Shown one piece after another: positions 35,265-43,580 of a stretch of 64,000 bases of DNA. The number at the start of each line of letters is the position of its first letter. Position 1 is the stretch's first letter. Origin of the DNA: Chitinophagales bacterium (GTDB lineage: Bacteria > Bacteroidota > Bacteroidia > Chitinophagales > Saprospiraceae). The notes under the pieces are model-generated. The model saw only the letters and a program-made list of their open reading frames with translations, was not told the DNA's origin and ran no database searches. Location: assembly GCA_017303475.1 (NCBI GenBank), contig JAFLBO010000020.1, forward strand, positions 31,469-95,468, given 5' to 3'. Made by a program: the position numbers and the translations under genes.

Positions 35265-35329
35265 TGGAGTGAGCCGGAAAATCCTTTAAAAGAGTACGGC
35301 CGCGTCAGCCGAAAAGCGTATAGAGTAGG
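35265..35329 (+). promoter_or_regulatory. Conserved 65-nt motif, copy 2
   Basis: It differs from copy 1 at a single position (T to C in the variable GTTAG part). It ends 23 nt before the ATG of the subtilase gene at 35353, so it lies in that gene's leader. Confidence 0.65.
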
Positions 35330-35352
35330 CCTCATTTTATTCCAATTAAACA

Positions 35353-36579
35353 ATGAAAACACGTTTTATCAACCTTTTTATCATGCTTTTAGCCTTTGGC
35401 AGCATATCGGCTCAAACGGAAGGTCCAATCCCGGGCCAGTACATCGTTTTGCTGAAAGAAAATGCCGCTACGCCGGTTGCCTTGCAGGAAGTAGCCTACG
35501 AAGACCGCGAAACGGCTTATCAGCAAAACAATACCAAGCGTTTGCAGAATCTGATGTTGTTGGCCAATCTGCGCAATGCAGCGGGTGTTGCTCCAGCCAA
35601 CGTATTGGCAGATTACGCCGATGTTATTGTGGGCTTTTCTGCGCTCCTAAGTCCGCAGCAGGTGGCTCAATTGTCGGGAAATCCGTTGGTGGAAGGCGTA
35701 TATCAGGATTACTACATCAGCGGTAATCCGGCCCAGGACCAGGGTATTCCGGAGGAATTTTCACCGGAGGGGCAAACCACGCCATGCGCCATCAACAATG
35801 CTGGGGGCTCTACGGATGGCACCGGCAAAAAAACCTGGATCTGGATTCTGGATACCGGTATTGACACCGATCACCCGGACCTGAATGTACACGCGGTAAC
35901 GCCTTATGCCAAGTCATTTATTCCGGGCCAGTCGGTAGAAGATGGAAACGGACATGGCACGCATGTAGCGGGCATTGCAGCCGCTAAAAACAACAGCATC
36001 GGTATTGTGGGCGTATCTGCTGGCGCCAAAGTAGTTCCGGTAAAGGTATTGCCCAACTCCGGGGTTGGCGGTTCCATGTCGTACATCATTCAGGGTTTGA
36101 ACCATGTGGCTTCGTATGATAAAACGAACGATGTAGTGAACATGAGCATTGGCGCATTTCCGATAGGCAATTGTGAGAATTCCAACCTGCCATTGAAAAA
36201 CGCCATTGTCAATCTGGGCAATTCCGGCACCTGGGTGTGTATGGCATCAGGTAATAATGCCAACAATGCTGCACAATGTTCGCCGGGCTGCATCAACAGC
36301 GGTAAGGTATATACCGTTGGCGCCATGACATGTGGCAAGGGCTGCTACACGGGTCCTAACTGGAGTACTGCTGTGGTAGACTGGGTAGCTACCGGACAAA
36401 ATGTGTATTCCACGTACAAAAACGGCGGATATGCTACCCTCACCGGAACCTCACAGGCAACGCCGGTGGTAGCAGGAATCATTCATGCGCGTTCAGCTGC
36501 GCCTGTTGGCACGGCCACGGTTACCTGTGGGAACAGTGTGATTCCGCCGGCGGCATATAAGATTGCCAAACGGATTTAG
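35353..36579 (+). CDS. Secreted subtilisin-like serine protease (S8) with I9 propeptide
   Basis: The 408-residue protein has a signal peptide (ending SISAQ21) and an inhibitor I9-type propeptide (about 25-120: GQYIVLLKENA ... NPLVEGVYQD). The catalytic domain carries Asp167 (ILDTGID), His201 (GNGHGTHVAGIA), the oxyanion Asn near 301 (MASGNNA) and Ser367 (GTSQATPVVAG). All triad residues are present. It ends soon after the catalytic domain without a T9SS sorting domain. A MITE-like insertion begins exactly at the stop codon; the pre-insertion stop was probably TAA. Confidence 0.93.
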   Translation: MKTRFINLFIMLLAFGSISAQTEGPIPGQYIVLLKENAATPVALQEVAYEDRETAYQQNNTKRLQNLMLLANLRNAAGVAPANVLADYADVIVGFSALLSPQQVAQLSGNPLVEGVYQDYYISGNPAQDQGIPEEFSPEGQTTPCAINNAGGSTDGTGKKTWIWILDTGIDTDHPDLNVHAVTPYAKSFIPGQSVEDGNGHGTHVAGIAAAKNNSIGIVGVSAGAKVVPVKVLPNSGVGGSMSYIIQGLNHVASYDKTNDVVNMSIGAFPIGNCENSNLPLKNAIVNLGNSGTWVCMASGNNANNAAQCSPGCINSGKVYTVGAMTCGKGCYTGPNWSTAVVDWVATGQNVYSTYKNGGYATLTGTSQATPVVAGIIHARSAAPVGTATVTCGNSVIPPAAYKIAKRI

Positions 36580-36740
36580 AGCATGTTGGGGATTTTCTTG
36601 CCGGGCCAAAAATTGTCCTTTTTCCGCCATTTTTTACCTTTTTTCAGTCACGTAACTCAGGCTATGCTTCTTCAAAAACGCAAAAACTGACGAAAAAAAC
36701 TCAAATTTTTGACTCCGTCAGAAAATCCCCAACATGCTCT
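36579..36740. mobile_element. MITE-like element, 20-bp TIRs, TTA target duplication
   Basis: GAGCATGTTGGGGATTTTCT at the left end is matched by its exact complement at the right end. The bases TTA flank both sides (36576-36578 and 36741-36743). It is too short to encode a transposase. TIRs opening with GAGC and a 3-bp TNA duplication fit IS5-family (IS1031-like) elements. It lies between the subtilase and the third 65-nt motif. Confidence 0.75.
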
Positions 36741-36751
36741 TAAGGCGAAAT

Positions 36752-36817
36752 GGAGAAACTCCGGAAAATCCAGCAACAGAGTACGGACGCGGCAGCCGAA
36801 AAGCGTACAGAGTAGGC
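36752..36817 (+). promoter_or_regulatory. Conserved 65-nt motif, copy 3 (diverged)
   Basis: It keeps the four conserved blocks of copies 1 and 2 but differs in the linkers. The first stem reads GGAG/CTCC here, which would fold better than in the other copies. It ends 4 nt before an ATG (36821) and 22 nt before the preferred start at 36839. Confidence 0.6.
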
Positions 36818-36838
36818 GAGATGATAAACTACCAACCA

Positions 36839-38656
36839 ATGAAATTCTCTTACATCAAACTCCTGTATTGCCTACTGTTTTGCAGTCTGGCAATTGGACA
36901 AATTCATGCTCAGGACCCAAATTCTGAAGATCCAGAACCAGGGGCCACTATTACACCAGATCCGACCATCGCTGCTATGTTTCAAACCAACATTGTTCAA
37001 ACACCTTTGGTTAAGTCCAGTTCGGTTATCGTATACTCGGATGGGCTCTCTGTAGAAATTGAATTTATGGAAACAGCCATGACGCCCACCAGTGTGCAAT
37101 TGGTAAACCAAAGTAATGCTGCGGAAGTATCCACACTAAATGTATCCGGCGGAAAAACAAGTTCGCAAACATTGTCCGCCGGCAAAGTGTATAATATCAG
37201 AGCTACAGGTAGCAACGGTCAACCATATATCATTGGCACGGTAAATACACGGCCATATGTTGCCGGCGAACCGGTTATAGTGTCTGAAAAACTATATCGG
37301 TCCTTGTCGGAATACGTTACACCAAGCAGTCAGACAGTTACCTTGAGTAACTATCTCAAGCAACTGAGTGGCGTAAGTCAGCACGAAAAAATCTCTTTTC
37401 TGCAACGGTATGCTATGAATGGGGCGGTACTTCCTGCTTCAATCAAAGGTCAATATCCGGATGCTTATGTACGCTCGGCGCTTGTTCAACGCCAGGGAGA
37501 AGGTGAGTGTATTTGCAATTTTGTAATGAACCAGGTAACTGTTGTATCGCCGGATGAAACGGGGATTAAGGATTTTGTGATTGGGGCTAAAACACAATCT
37601 TTTGGGCCTGCATTTTATAACAATTCAAGTTTCAGATATCGAGGCATATCAGCACAAGGACCCGCAAAACGTCAGTTATTGAATAGCCTTGGTACAAAAG
37701 CCGGGAATAAACGAAGACTGGAAGTTTGGACGATTGGAGAAGAAACACTCTCCGACAATTTTGTACGGATTGGATATCACCTAATGTGTCTTGGTATTAC
37801 GGAACTTCCAGTTGAATGTGATTGTGAAAAAACCATCCGATATGAATTCGGTTACTCCACACGAATTGAGGCTCGAGCTAATGTGGGTTGGGAATGTTTA
37901 TTTCAGAAAGATGCCGCTGCCAGAGCTCAGGATTGGGCCGTTGCCTTAGTTACCAGAGAAAAGGTGAACAGCGTAAATGATGTTCAGGTGCTTCAGTCTG
38001 GATTTGGCGCAGCCACATCAACTTGTGATGGAGGCGTTCCAGTAAGTGCAATCATTGATGCGGTTAAGATGGGTGTTTCTGTATTTAAGTTGATAAAATC
38101 TGTAAAAACCGGGCAAATCAATGACATTCCGGGGCAAACAGATGAAATCATCGATAAAATTGGAAATGTATTGGAACCATTTATACAAGCTAAAGATTGC
38201 TCTGCTTCTATAATTGAGAAACCTTTACTACAGGGAACGGCAACTTTAACTTTTCATCCTAATGATCCTTTGTCATTTTTAATCATAAGTGGATCAACAA
38301 TGGAAGTAAGTGGATTACGATGCTGGGAAAGTATTGCCGAAATAAAGAGCAGTTTTCACTTGGTTGGAGTTGTAAATGGCGGATCACCTTCTGTAAATAC
38401 ACCTCATTGCTGTACCAACTACTTTGCCAATTGGGCTTGGGCAAGCCAAACCGGGGATGCTTCCAGTAGAAAGAATTATATCAACGGATTTATGGCACTC
38501 AATAGTCCTGGAGGGTGGCAAACACTGAATGGATTGCCGAATCCGAGTGGAAATTCTCCTAATATCACAACGGATATTGGGTACGCAATTGGCGTGAACC
38601 TTCCGGATGGACAACAATGCCAAAAGGAAATTCCGATTTTCAACAATCCAAAATAA
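36839..38656 (+). CDS. Large secreted protein of unknown function
   Basis: From the ATG at 36839 (MKFSYIKLLYCLLFCSLAIGQIHAQ, a good signal peptide) the protein has 605 residues. It lacks a T9SS sorting domain. Cys residues come in scattered pairs (GECICNF, CDCEKT, CCTN), suggesting disulfides outside the cytoplasm. I recognise no domain. Neighbouring genes on both sides also encode exported proteins, and the leader carries the 65-nt motif. An ATG at 36821 is a close alternative start; the longer frame from 36734 reads through the motif and is not preferred. Confidence 0.75.
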   Translation: MKFSYIKLLYCLLFCSLAIGQIHAQDPNSEDPEPGATITPDPTIAAMFQTNIVQTPLVKSSSVIVYSDGLSVEIEFMETAMTPTSVQLVNQSNAAEVSTLNVSGGKTSSQTLSAGKVYNIRATGSNGQPYIIGTVNTRPYVAGEPVIVSEKLYRSLSEYVTPSSQTVTLSNYLKQLSGVSQHEKISFLQRYAMNGAVLPASIKGQYPDAYVRSALVQRQGEGECICNFVMNQVTVVSPDETGIKDFVIGAKTQSFGPAFYNNSSFRYRGISAQGPAKRQLLNSLGTKAGNKRRLEVWTIGEETLSDNFVRIGYHLMCLGITELPVECDCEKTIRYEFGYSTRIEARANVGWECLFQKDAAARAQDWAVALVTREKVNSVNDVQVLQSGFGAATSTCDGGVPVSAIIDAVKMGVSVFKLIKSVKTGQINDIPGQTDEIIDKIGNVLEPFIQAKDCSASIIEKPLLQGTATLTFHPNDPLSFLIISGSTMEVSGLRCWESIAEIKSSFHLVGVVNGGSPSVNTPHCCTNYFANWAWASQTGDASSRKNYINGFMALNSPGGWQTLNGLPNPSGNSPNITTDIGYAIGVNLPDGQQCQKEIPIFNNPK

Positions 38657-38769
38657 CAAGATCATTAGAACAAATTGGGGAGAGTGTCAACAATCAGGCA
38701 CTCTCCCTGAATAGCCCAATTCACCAATGAACGGTCCATGATTATTCATCAAATTCATATTTCAACACA

Positions 38770-39297
38770 ATGAAAATCTCAATCATTTCAACCGTTTTTA
38801 CATTTCTTGTTGGCACTGCCACATTATTAAGCTCCTGCAAGGAAAAATGTAGTACATGTCACACTGAGGCAGATTGTATACAAGGCAAATGCGTTTGCAA
38901 CGAAGGCCGGTATTCATTCAATAATTCGTGCGTACTATTAGGAGATGAAAGCTACATCGGTATTAATGCCGCCTGTTATTGCTACGACACGCTGATTATG
39001 AGTATTGATACAGCTGGTGAAATACGAGGAATTGGCATTGCGATCAGAGGAGGCAGCAGTAGTGTAGGCTCATTATCGCAAACCGTATTTTACTACGAAA
39101 CTTCTACAGGTGATAGCATGTATTCTCCTCAATTAGACTTGCGTTGCTTTGCTCCAGACGACACACCGCTGAAGCCTGCAGCTTATGGTAAAAAACAACC
39201 AGATGGAAATTGGGATTTGTTATTGGAATTCAGGAATGCTCTCACTTATGAAGTGGTAGATTCATGCCACATAGTTCTTGAAAAATTCAAAGGCTAA
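38770..39297 (+). CDS. Small Cys-rich lipoprotein (EGF-like)
   Basis: The 175-residue protein has a lipobox-type signal (LLSSC23). A dense Cys cluster follows (CSTCHTEADCIQGKCVCNEGRYSFNNSC), of the EGF-like/tenascin pattern. The remainder is beta-rich with no enzyme motif. It lies 113 nt after the large secreted protein and 30 nt before an outer-membrane protein gene, so an operon with the latter is likely. Confidence 0.75.
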   Translation: MKISIISTVFTFLVGTATLLSSCKEKCSTCHTEADCIQGKCVCNEGRYSFNNSCVLLGDESYIGINAACYCYDTLIMSIDTAGEIRGIGIAIRGGSSSVGSLSQTVFYYETSTGDSMYSPQLDLRCFAPDDTPLKPAAYGKKQPDGNWDLLLEFRNALTYEVVDSCHIVLEKFKG

Positions 39298-39326
39298 TTT
39301 TTAATCACTTCTAAGTTTTAGTACGA

Positions 39327-39899
39327 ATGAAAAATCTACATTTTTTTCTTGCTATTCTCATTTCAATACTAACCTCCACCCTCTCAGCCCAATCTAACTG
39401 GTCACTCCGTACCAACCTCGGTTTTGGCGCTGAACAAAACCTGGGCGACTTCGGTATCCGCTTTGCCAACCGAATTGCCCGGCATCACAACCGGGTGAAC
39501 GGGTTTGTGCAATGGGAAGCTTTTCAAATGCTTAGTACCAATGAGAGCACTTCCTCTATTTTTAACTACGCGGAATTACGCTCACTTTCCACCACCCAAT
39601 TAGATCTGGGAATGGGGTACAATCTGGTCCACAAACCCAAGGTTCGAATTGGACTAGACCTGGCCGGGTCCTACCGTTTCGGCCGCCAACTCTGGCCAGA
39701 AGTTGCCGTTGTCAACTTCCCTGAAGAGGAAATTTTTTACACACATGAAAAAATCAGGGAACTCGGCTGGGCTCTGGGCTTTGAATTAGGCATCAAAATC
39801 AACCAAAGAGTCTGGTTCAACGCAGATCTGCACAGCCACAACTACGGATTTTTCGGCGAATACATGGCCTTGGGGCTGGGCGCCACACTCTTCTTATAA
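39327..39899 (+). CDS. Outer-membrane beta-barrel protein, unassigned
   Basis: The 190-residue protein has a signal peptide (ending TLSAQ). Alternating amphipathic strands follow (WSLRTNLGFGAEQNL, TTQLDLGMGYNLV, VRIGLDLAGSYRFG, WALGFELGIKIN), and it ends in a hydrophobic strand with a terminal aromatic-type pattern (YMALGLGATLFL). This is the profile of small Bacteroidota outer-membrane barrels. It lies 18 nt upstream of the next secreted gene. Confidence 0.7.
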   Translation: MKNLHFFLAILISILTSTLSAQSNWSLRTNLGFGAEQNLGDFGIRFANRIARHHNRVNGFVQWEAFQMLSTNESTSSIFNYAELRSLSTTQLDLGMGYNLVHKPKVRIGLDLAGSYRFGRQLWPEVAVVNFPEEEIFYTHEKIRELGWALGFELGIKINQRVWFNADLHSHNYGFFGEYMALGLGATLFL

Positions 39900-39917
39900 C
39901 CCTTCAATTTGCCACCA

Positions 39918-41126
39918 ATGAAAACTCATAAAAACTGCTTGATTGTTGCGTTCTTCCTGCTGTTGGGGCTGCACCCAAATCTCCTTCTGGCAGGAAGAAC
40001 GCCTTACCCTGTTGCCGATTCCACCAGCTGGTGGCAACCCATACTCGCTTCCACAGCCAATGGCCTGGAATCGCTGGAAAACGAATATTTACACCAGATT
40101 GAACCGCTTCAGTTCCGGCTGAAAGACCTGAACCAATCCTTGCAGGACCCGCGCAACCGGGTCCCGGAATGCGGTTTCCCTATGCTCTGGGAGAAAATGC
40201 AATTGCAGGAAACGCTCGTTCAGCTGGAACAGGAACACGAACTAAAGCTGCTCAAACTGCGCTATCGCAAAAGCATTGAAATTGTAAAAATGCTGTACGA
40301 AAAAGTGCTCAGTATGGACCATCACCTGAGCAGTTTGAAAGCCCAGCAGGGCCTCTCCAACCTGTCGAACCCACACAACTATCCGGAATTTAAAGAGGCC
40401 AAAAACATCGTGGAAGAACGCATGAAACGCAAGTTTAACTTCCAGATGCCGGCACTCCTGCAAACCAACCCCTATATCTCCGCCGCCTTTTCTATAGTAG
40501 GATTTGCTGTAGGCGGCGGCGAAGAAAAAGAAAAGAAAGAAAGCATAGAGAAAGTAGCCTGCGTATTGGATTTCACCGTGCGCATGCATAACGATCTAAA
40601 TGTTATCTACTACGAAACCGGATATCTGCGCGAAGCCAACCTGACGCTTAAAAAAGAATGCGAATCGCTTTTTTCCGACTGCGCCCGACAGGTTGGTTAC
40701 ACCATTCCACTCATCAGTTGCCGCGATGGCGATGACTGGGAGCGCCTCTACGGCATGCTCGATGTGTATGTATCCAAAGCGCTGGGTGAAATACCAGCCA
40801 ATAACAACGGGATGCCCGCCATTCCTGATCCGCGACTGCTGAGTCGGGCCACTACCAACCTGCAATTTTCCATAGACCGCGTGGGCTCCTTTATTGATAA
40901 GTACAGCAATTTCGTGAGCCAGGGTGGGGAATACTATAAGAAGTTTTCCAAAATAGCCGGCAACTATGAAAATGAAAAAACCTGTGCCGCCTCCCTGCCT
41001 GACCAATTTAAACAATTGAAAAACGACATTGACGAAACGCTCGAAAAATTCAACAGCGCCTATAAAATGCCGGAGGTACAAGGCTCCAAACTAAAGGACA
41101 TGCTGTACGGAACAGCGCAGGATTGA
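39918..41126 (+). CDS. Exported helical protein of unknown function
   Basis: From the ATG at 39918 (MKTHKNCLIVAFFLLLGLHPNLLLAG signal) the protein has 402 residues. The body is strongly helical and charged, with coiled-coil-like stretches (LQEQETLVQLEQEHELKLLKLRYRK region; SLKAQQGLSNLSNPHN). One hydrophobic segment (ISAAFSIVGFAVGGG) lies near residue 195. No domain is recognised. It is the last gene of the 38.7-41.1 kb run. A short ACGGTGG-word fragment follows its stop. Confidence 0.7.
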   Translation: MKTHKNCLIVAFFLLLGLHPNLLLAGRTPYPVADSTSWWQPILASTANGLESLENEYLHQIEPLQFRLKDLNQSLQDPRNRVPECGFPMLWEKMQLQETLVQLEQEHELKLLKLRYRKSIEIVKMLYEKVLSMDHHLSSLKAQQGLSNLSNPHNYPEFKEAKNIVEERMKRKFNFQMPALLQTNPYISAAFSIVGFAVGGGEEKEKKESIEKVACVLDFTVRMHNDLNVIYYETGYLREANLTLKKECESLFSDCARQVGYTIPLISCRDGDDWERLYGMLDVYVSKALGEIPANNNGMPAIPDPRLLSRATTNLQFSIDRVGSFIDKYSNFVSQGGEYYKKFSKIAGNYENEKTCAASLPDQFKQLKNDIDETLEKFNSAYKMPEVQGSKLKDMLYGTAQD

Positions 41127-41201
41127 GGACGGTGGACGGTGGAGAAACTAGCACATTTCTTTGATTTTCAATGTATTAAACCCACTTAAAACAACCAATC
41201 A

Positions 41202-41337
41202 GGCTTTGTTGCATGAACATTTTTTATTTCGTTTTTCGTGATTTCGCCAAACATTTCCAACAGGAGGAGCTTTTCATGAAATTTAAGTAATCAACAAACG
41301 TCTTTGGCCGAAGAAAAAATGTTCATGCAACAAAGCC
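41202..41337. mobile_element. 136-bp MITE-like element with 8-bp target duplication
   Basis: The ends GGCTTTGTTGCATGAACATT and its exact complement form terminal inverted repeats of about 24 bp. ACCAATCA flanks both sides: just before 41202 and just after 41337. No coding capacity. An 8-bp duplication and GG-starting ends fit IS1595-like or similar DDE elements; the parent family is not certain. It sits immediately upstream of the next gene's ATG, within its leader. Confidence 0.8.
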
Positions 41338-41344
41338 ACCAATC

Positions 41345-41812
41345 ATGAAACCATTTGTACTCTTGACTCTGCTTTTTTTCAGCTTTTCTCTGGCTCATGC
41401 ACAGGAAAAGTGGTTTGATCCGGCTTTGGATCCGGTAGCTGTGCAGAAAGACAGCAGCCTGCATCTGCTTATCAGTGAATACGTTCTGGCTAAATCACTG
41501 GAAATGCGTTTGGAAAAATCGGTGTGTGTACAAGCTGTTCTGCGACAAAAAGAGCCAGACGGACGGCAGTCACTGATCTTCACAGGCGTATATCCTGATA
41601 AAAACAAACAGCCTTTCACCCTCAGTCTCCGGCTGAACCCAGATAGAACAGGTCGATTCTATTTTGCAGATAATCAGGCTATTGTCTGCTACACGCCTGG
41701 CTGCAATAATTGCAAGGTAGTCAACCACCAATGTGAAGGCTGCTGCGATCAATCCGGACAATCAGTGTCCTTAATCAGGCCGCTTGTTAAAGTTGCAACC
41801 GGGGTTGAATAG
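41345..41812 (+). CDS. Secreted protein, paralogue A
   Basis: The 155-residue protein has a signal peptide (MKPFVLLTLLFFSFSLAHAQ) and then EKWFDPALDPVAVQKDSSLHLLISEYVLAKS. A Cys-rich end (CYTPGCNNCKVVNHQCEGCCDQ) is shared with paralogue B at 42222-42728. No domain is recognised. The ATG lies 7 nt after the MITE-like insertion, and the stop is followed closely by a GATTACATGA repeat arm. Confidence 0.75.
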   Translation: MKPFVLLTLLFFSFSLAHAQEKWFDPALDPVAVQKDSSLHLLISEYVLAKSLEMRLEKSVCVQAVLRQKEPDGRQSLIFTGVYPDKNKQPFTLSLRLNPDRTGRFYFADNQAIVCYTPGCNNCKVVNHQCEGCCDQSGQSVSLIRPLVKVATGVE

Positions 41813-41815
41813 TAG

Positions 41816-42220
41816 GGATTACATGATTGAAGAGTACATGAATGAAGAGTACATGATTGAAGAGTACATGATTACATGATTGAAGAGGGGAGGCGCTGGG
41901 TTTAGGATGGCACAGGCCGTTGGCCTTTTAGCCCCACAACATTTTGGACCTGACAAACAACCATTATGAGTAAATCCATTAGAAAACCAGCTCAAGTACT
42001 GGAGGATCGTCTTATTGATTTTGCTACAAGAATTTTGGATTTGGTTGAGGCATTACCCAATACTGCTCCGACCCAAAACAAACACTCATTAAAGCCAACA
42101 AAACCTCACAGTCCTTTCCTAATGGGCCTGCGGCCCCGATGGAATCCCAAACCCAGCGCCTCCCCTCTTCAATCATGTAATCATGTACTCTTCAATCATG
42201 TACTACAAAATTGCCGCCCC
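41816..42220. repeat. Tandem-word palindrome enclosing a deleted four-helix-bundle gene (element 1)
   Basis: The left arm (about 41816-41915) holds GATTGAAGAGTACAT words and the unique stem GAGGGGAGGCGCTGGGTTT. The right arm (about 42137-42212) is the complement, with CAATCATGTAATCATGTACTC words. The same stem and arm sequences bound element 2 at 42715-43615. The interior carries the remnant at 41966-42110. Confidence 0.85.
41966..42110 (+). pseudogene. Internally deleted four-helix-bundle gene
   Basis: The first 33 codons are nearly identical to those of the intact copy at 42857 (RKPAQVLEDRLIDFATRILDLVEALPNTA). The sequence then jumps from AATAC directly to CTCCGACCCAAAACAAACACT, matching the last codons of the intact gene. 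About 255 bases, carrying most of the bundle, are missing. The frame continues into arm sequence, so no normal protein is made. Confidence 0.85.
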
Positions 42221-42221
42221 G

Positions 42222-42728
42222 ATGGGGCTAACGGGCCTGCGGCCTATATTGATATGCTTTATCCTTGAATTGGCATGCACCTTTGCCCATGCACAATCAC
42301 CCGACGGTTTCTTCGATCCTTTGAGCGATCCGGTGGCAGCTATGGTGAACAACCGTTTAAGGCTCGTGGTAAGCGAAGAAGTGCTGGTTCGTTCCGCATC
42401 CGCAAACATGCCTCAAATGGGCGCCATAGAACGTGTAGACAGGCAATTCATAGAAAATGCCTGGTGGCTCACTATTGAAAGTCGACACTCCGGAGATATG
42501 GAGCAATCTGTTTTCATCGCCGTTCGACTGAAAGAAGGTGCTGACCAAAATTTCTTTGCCGATCATTACTGGACCGCCTGCACTGGAGAAGGCTGCGGTG
42601 GTTGCGATTTCAAAATCCAAATGGACGGCTGTTTTTGTCGCTTTGATGCGCCAGGAGAGCCCGGTACTCCTGGCGCGTGTTATCAAACAGCCAGTGATGA
42701 AATGCTGTTGACTAAAGTACCTGAGTGA
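42222..42728 (+). CDS. Secreted protein, paralogue B, with repeat-derived N-terminus
   Basis: From the ATG at 42222 the protein has 168 residues. The signal peptide starts MGLTGLRPILICFILELACTFAHAQ; its first ~8 codons are the end of the repeat unit GCCGCCCCGATGGGGCT seen again at 43263 onward. The mature part (FFDPLSDPVAAMVNNRLRLVVSEEVLVRS, CTGEGCGGCDFKIQMDGCFC) is homologous to paralogue A. The last codons and stop also lie in repeat sequence (GTACCTGAGTGA). Repeat elements therefore border both ends of the coding sequence. The earlier ATG at 42183 lies deeper in the repeat. Confidence 0.7.
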   Translation: MGLTGLRPILICFILELACTFAHAQSPDGFFDPLSDPVAAMVNNRLRLVVSEEVLVRSASANMPQMGAIERVDRQFIENAWWLTIESRHSGDMEQSVFIAVRLKEGADQNFFADHYWTACTGEGCGGCDFKIQMDGCFCRFDAPGEPGTPGACYQTASDEMLLTKVPE

Positions 42729-42856
42729 AGAGTACCTGAGTGACGAGTACATGATTACATGATTACATGATTGAAGAGGGGAGGCGCTGGGTTTGGGATG
42801 GCACGGGCCGTTGGCCTTTTTGCCCCACAACATTTTGGACCTAACAAACAACCATT

Positions 42857-43237
42857 ATGAGTAAATCCAATAGAAAACCAGCTCAAGTACTGGAGGATCG
42901 TCTTATTGATTTTGCTACAAGAATTTTGGATTTGGTTGAGGCATTACCCAATACCGCGGTAGGGCGGCATATGGGTGGGCAAATAATGCGTAGTGGTACT
43001 GCACCAGCTTTAAACTATGGAGAAGCGCAGGCTGCGGAATCCAAGGCAGACTTTGTACACAAGATGAAAATTTGCTTAAAAGAACTCCGTGAAACAAATA
43101 TCAGCCTCAAAATCATATTCCGCAGGAATTGGTTTCCAAAAGAAAAGCTCAATCCAATAATGGATGAGAATAACGAACTCATCGCCATTTTTATGGCTTC
43201 CATAAAAACAGCTCTAACCCAAAGCAAACACTTGTAA
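42857..43237 (+). CDS. Four-helix-bundle protein (TIGR02436 / S23-IVP-like), intact copy
   Basis: The 126-residue protein shows the family pattern: LEDRLIDFATRILDLVEALPNTAVGRHMGGQIMRSGTAPALNYGEAQAAESKADFVHKM is its core, followed by LKICLKELRETNISLKII and NELIAIFMASIKTA. Relatives are encoded inside 23S rRNA intervening sequences and near Avd-type systems. Biochemical function is not established for stand-alone copies. The gene lies inside a palindrome and has a partly deleted sister at 41966. No reverse transcriptase or template repeat is nearby, so it is not part of a diversity-generating retroelement here. Confidence 0.88.
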   Translation: MSKSNRKPAQVLEDRLIDFATRILDLVEALPNTAVGRHMGGQIMRSGTAPALNYGEAQAAESKADFVHKMKICLKELRETNISLKIIFRRNWFPKEKLNPIMDENNELIAIFMASIKTALTQSKHL

Positions 43238-43256
43238 AAGCCAATAAAACCTCCCA

Positions 43257-43580
43257 GTCTACAAAAATGCCGCCCCGATGGGGCTGGGGCCAACGGCCCT
43301 GTCGGAACACCAGGCCGAACAACCTCCCTTCGTCAATCATGTAATCATGTACTCGTCAATCATGTACTACAAAAATGCCGCCCCGATGGGGCTGGGGCCA
43401 ACGGCCCTGTCGGGACACCAGGCCGAACAACCTCCCCTCGTCAATCATGTACTCATGTACTCGTCAATCATGTACTACAAAAATGCCGCCCCTATGGGGC
43501 TGGGGCCAACGGCCCTGTCGGAACACCAGGCCGAACGCCCTCCCCTCGTCAATCATGTAATCATGTACTCGTCAATCATG
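43257..43580 (+). repeat. Three tandem 108-bp units
   Basis: Units start near 43263, 43371 and 43479 with a constant 108-bp period (AAAAATGCCGCCCCGATGGGGC core, AACGGCCCTGTCGG middle, TCAATCATGTAATC end). Because 108 is a multiple of three, one frame stays open across all units. A partial fourth copy lies at about 42213-42245, where it supplies the start of paralogue B. Confidence 0.88.

Noticed and set aside
36734..36838. N-terminal extension of the 605-residue secreted protein
   Set aside because: It would place the 65-nt motif inside the coding sequence and put 35 residues before a clear signal peptide.
42857..43237. Avd accessory protein of a diversity-generating retroelement
   Set aside because: The fold family is related, but no reverse transcriptase, template repeat or variable repeat is found near either four-helix-bundle gene.
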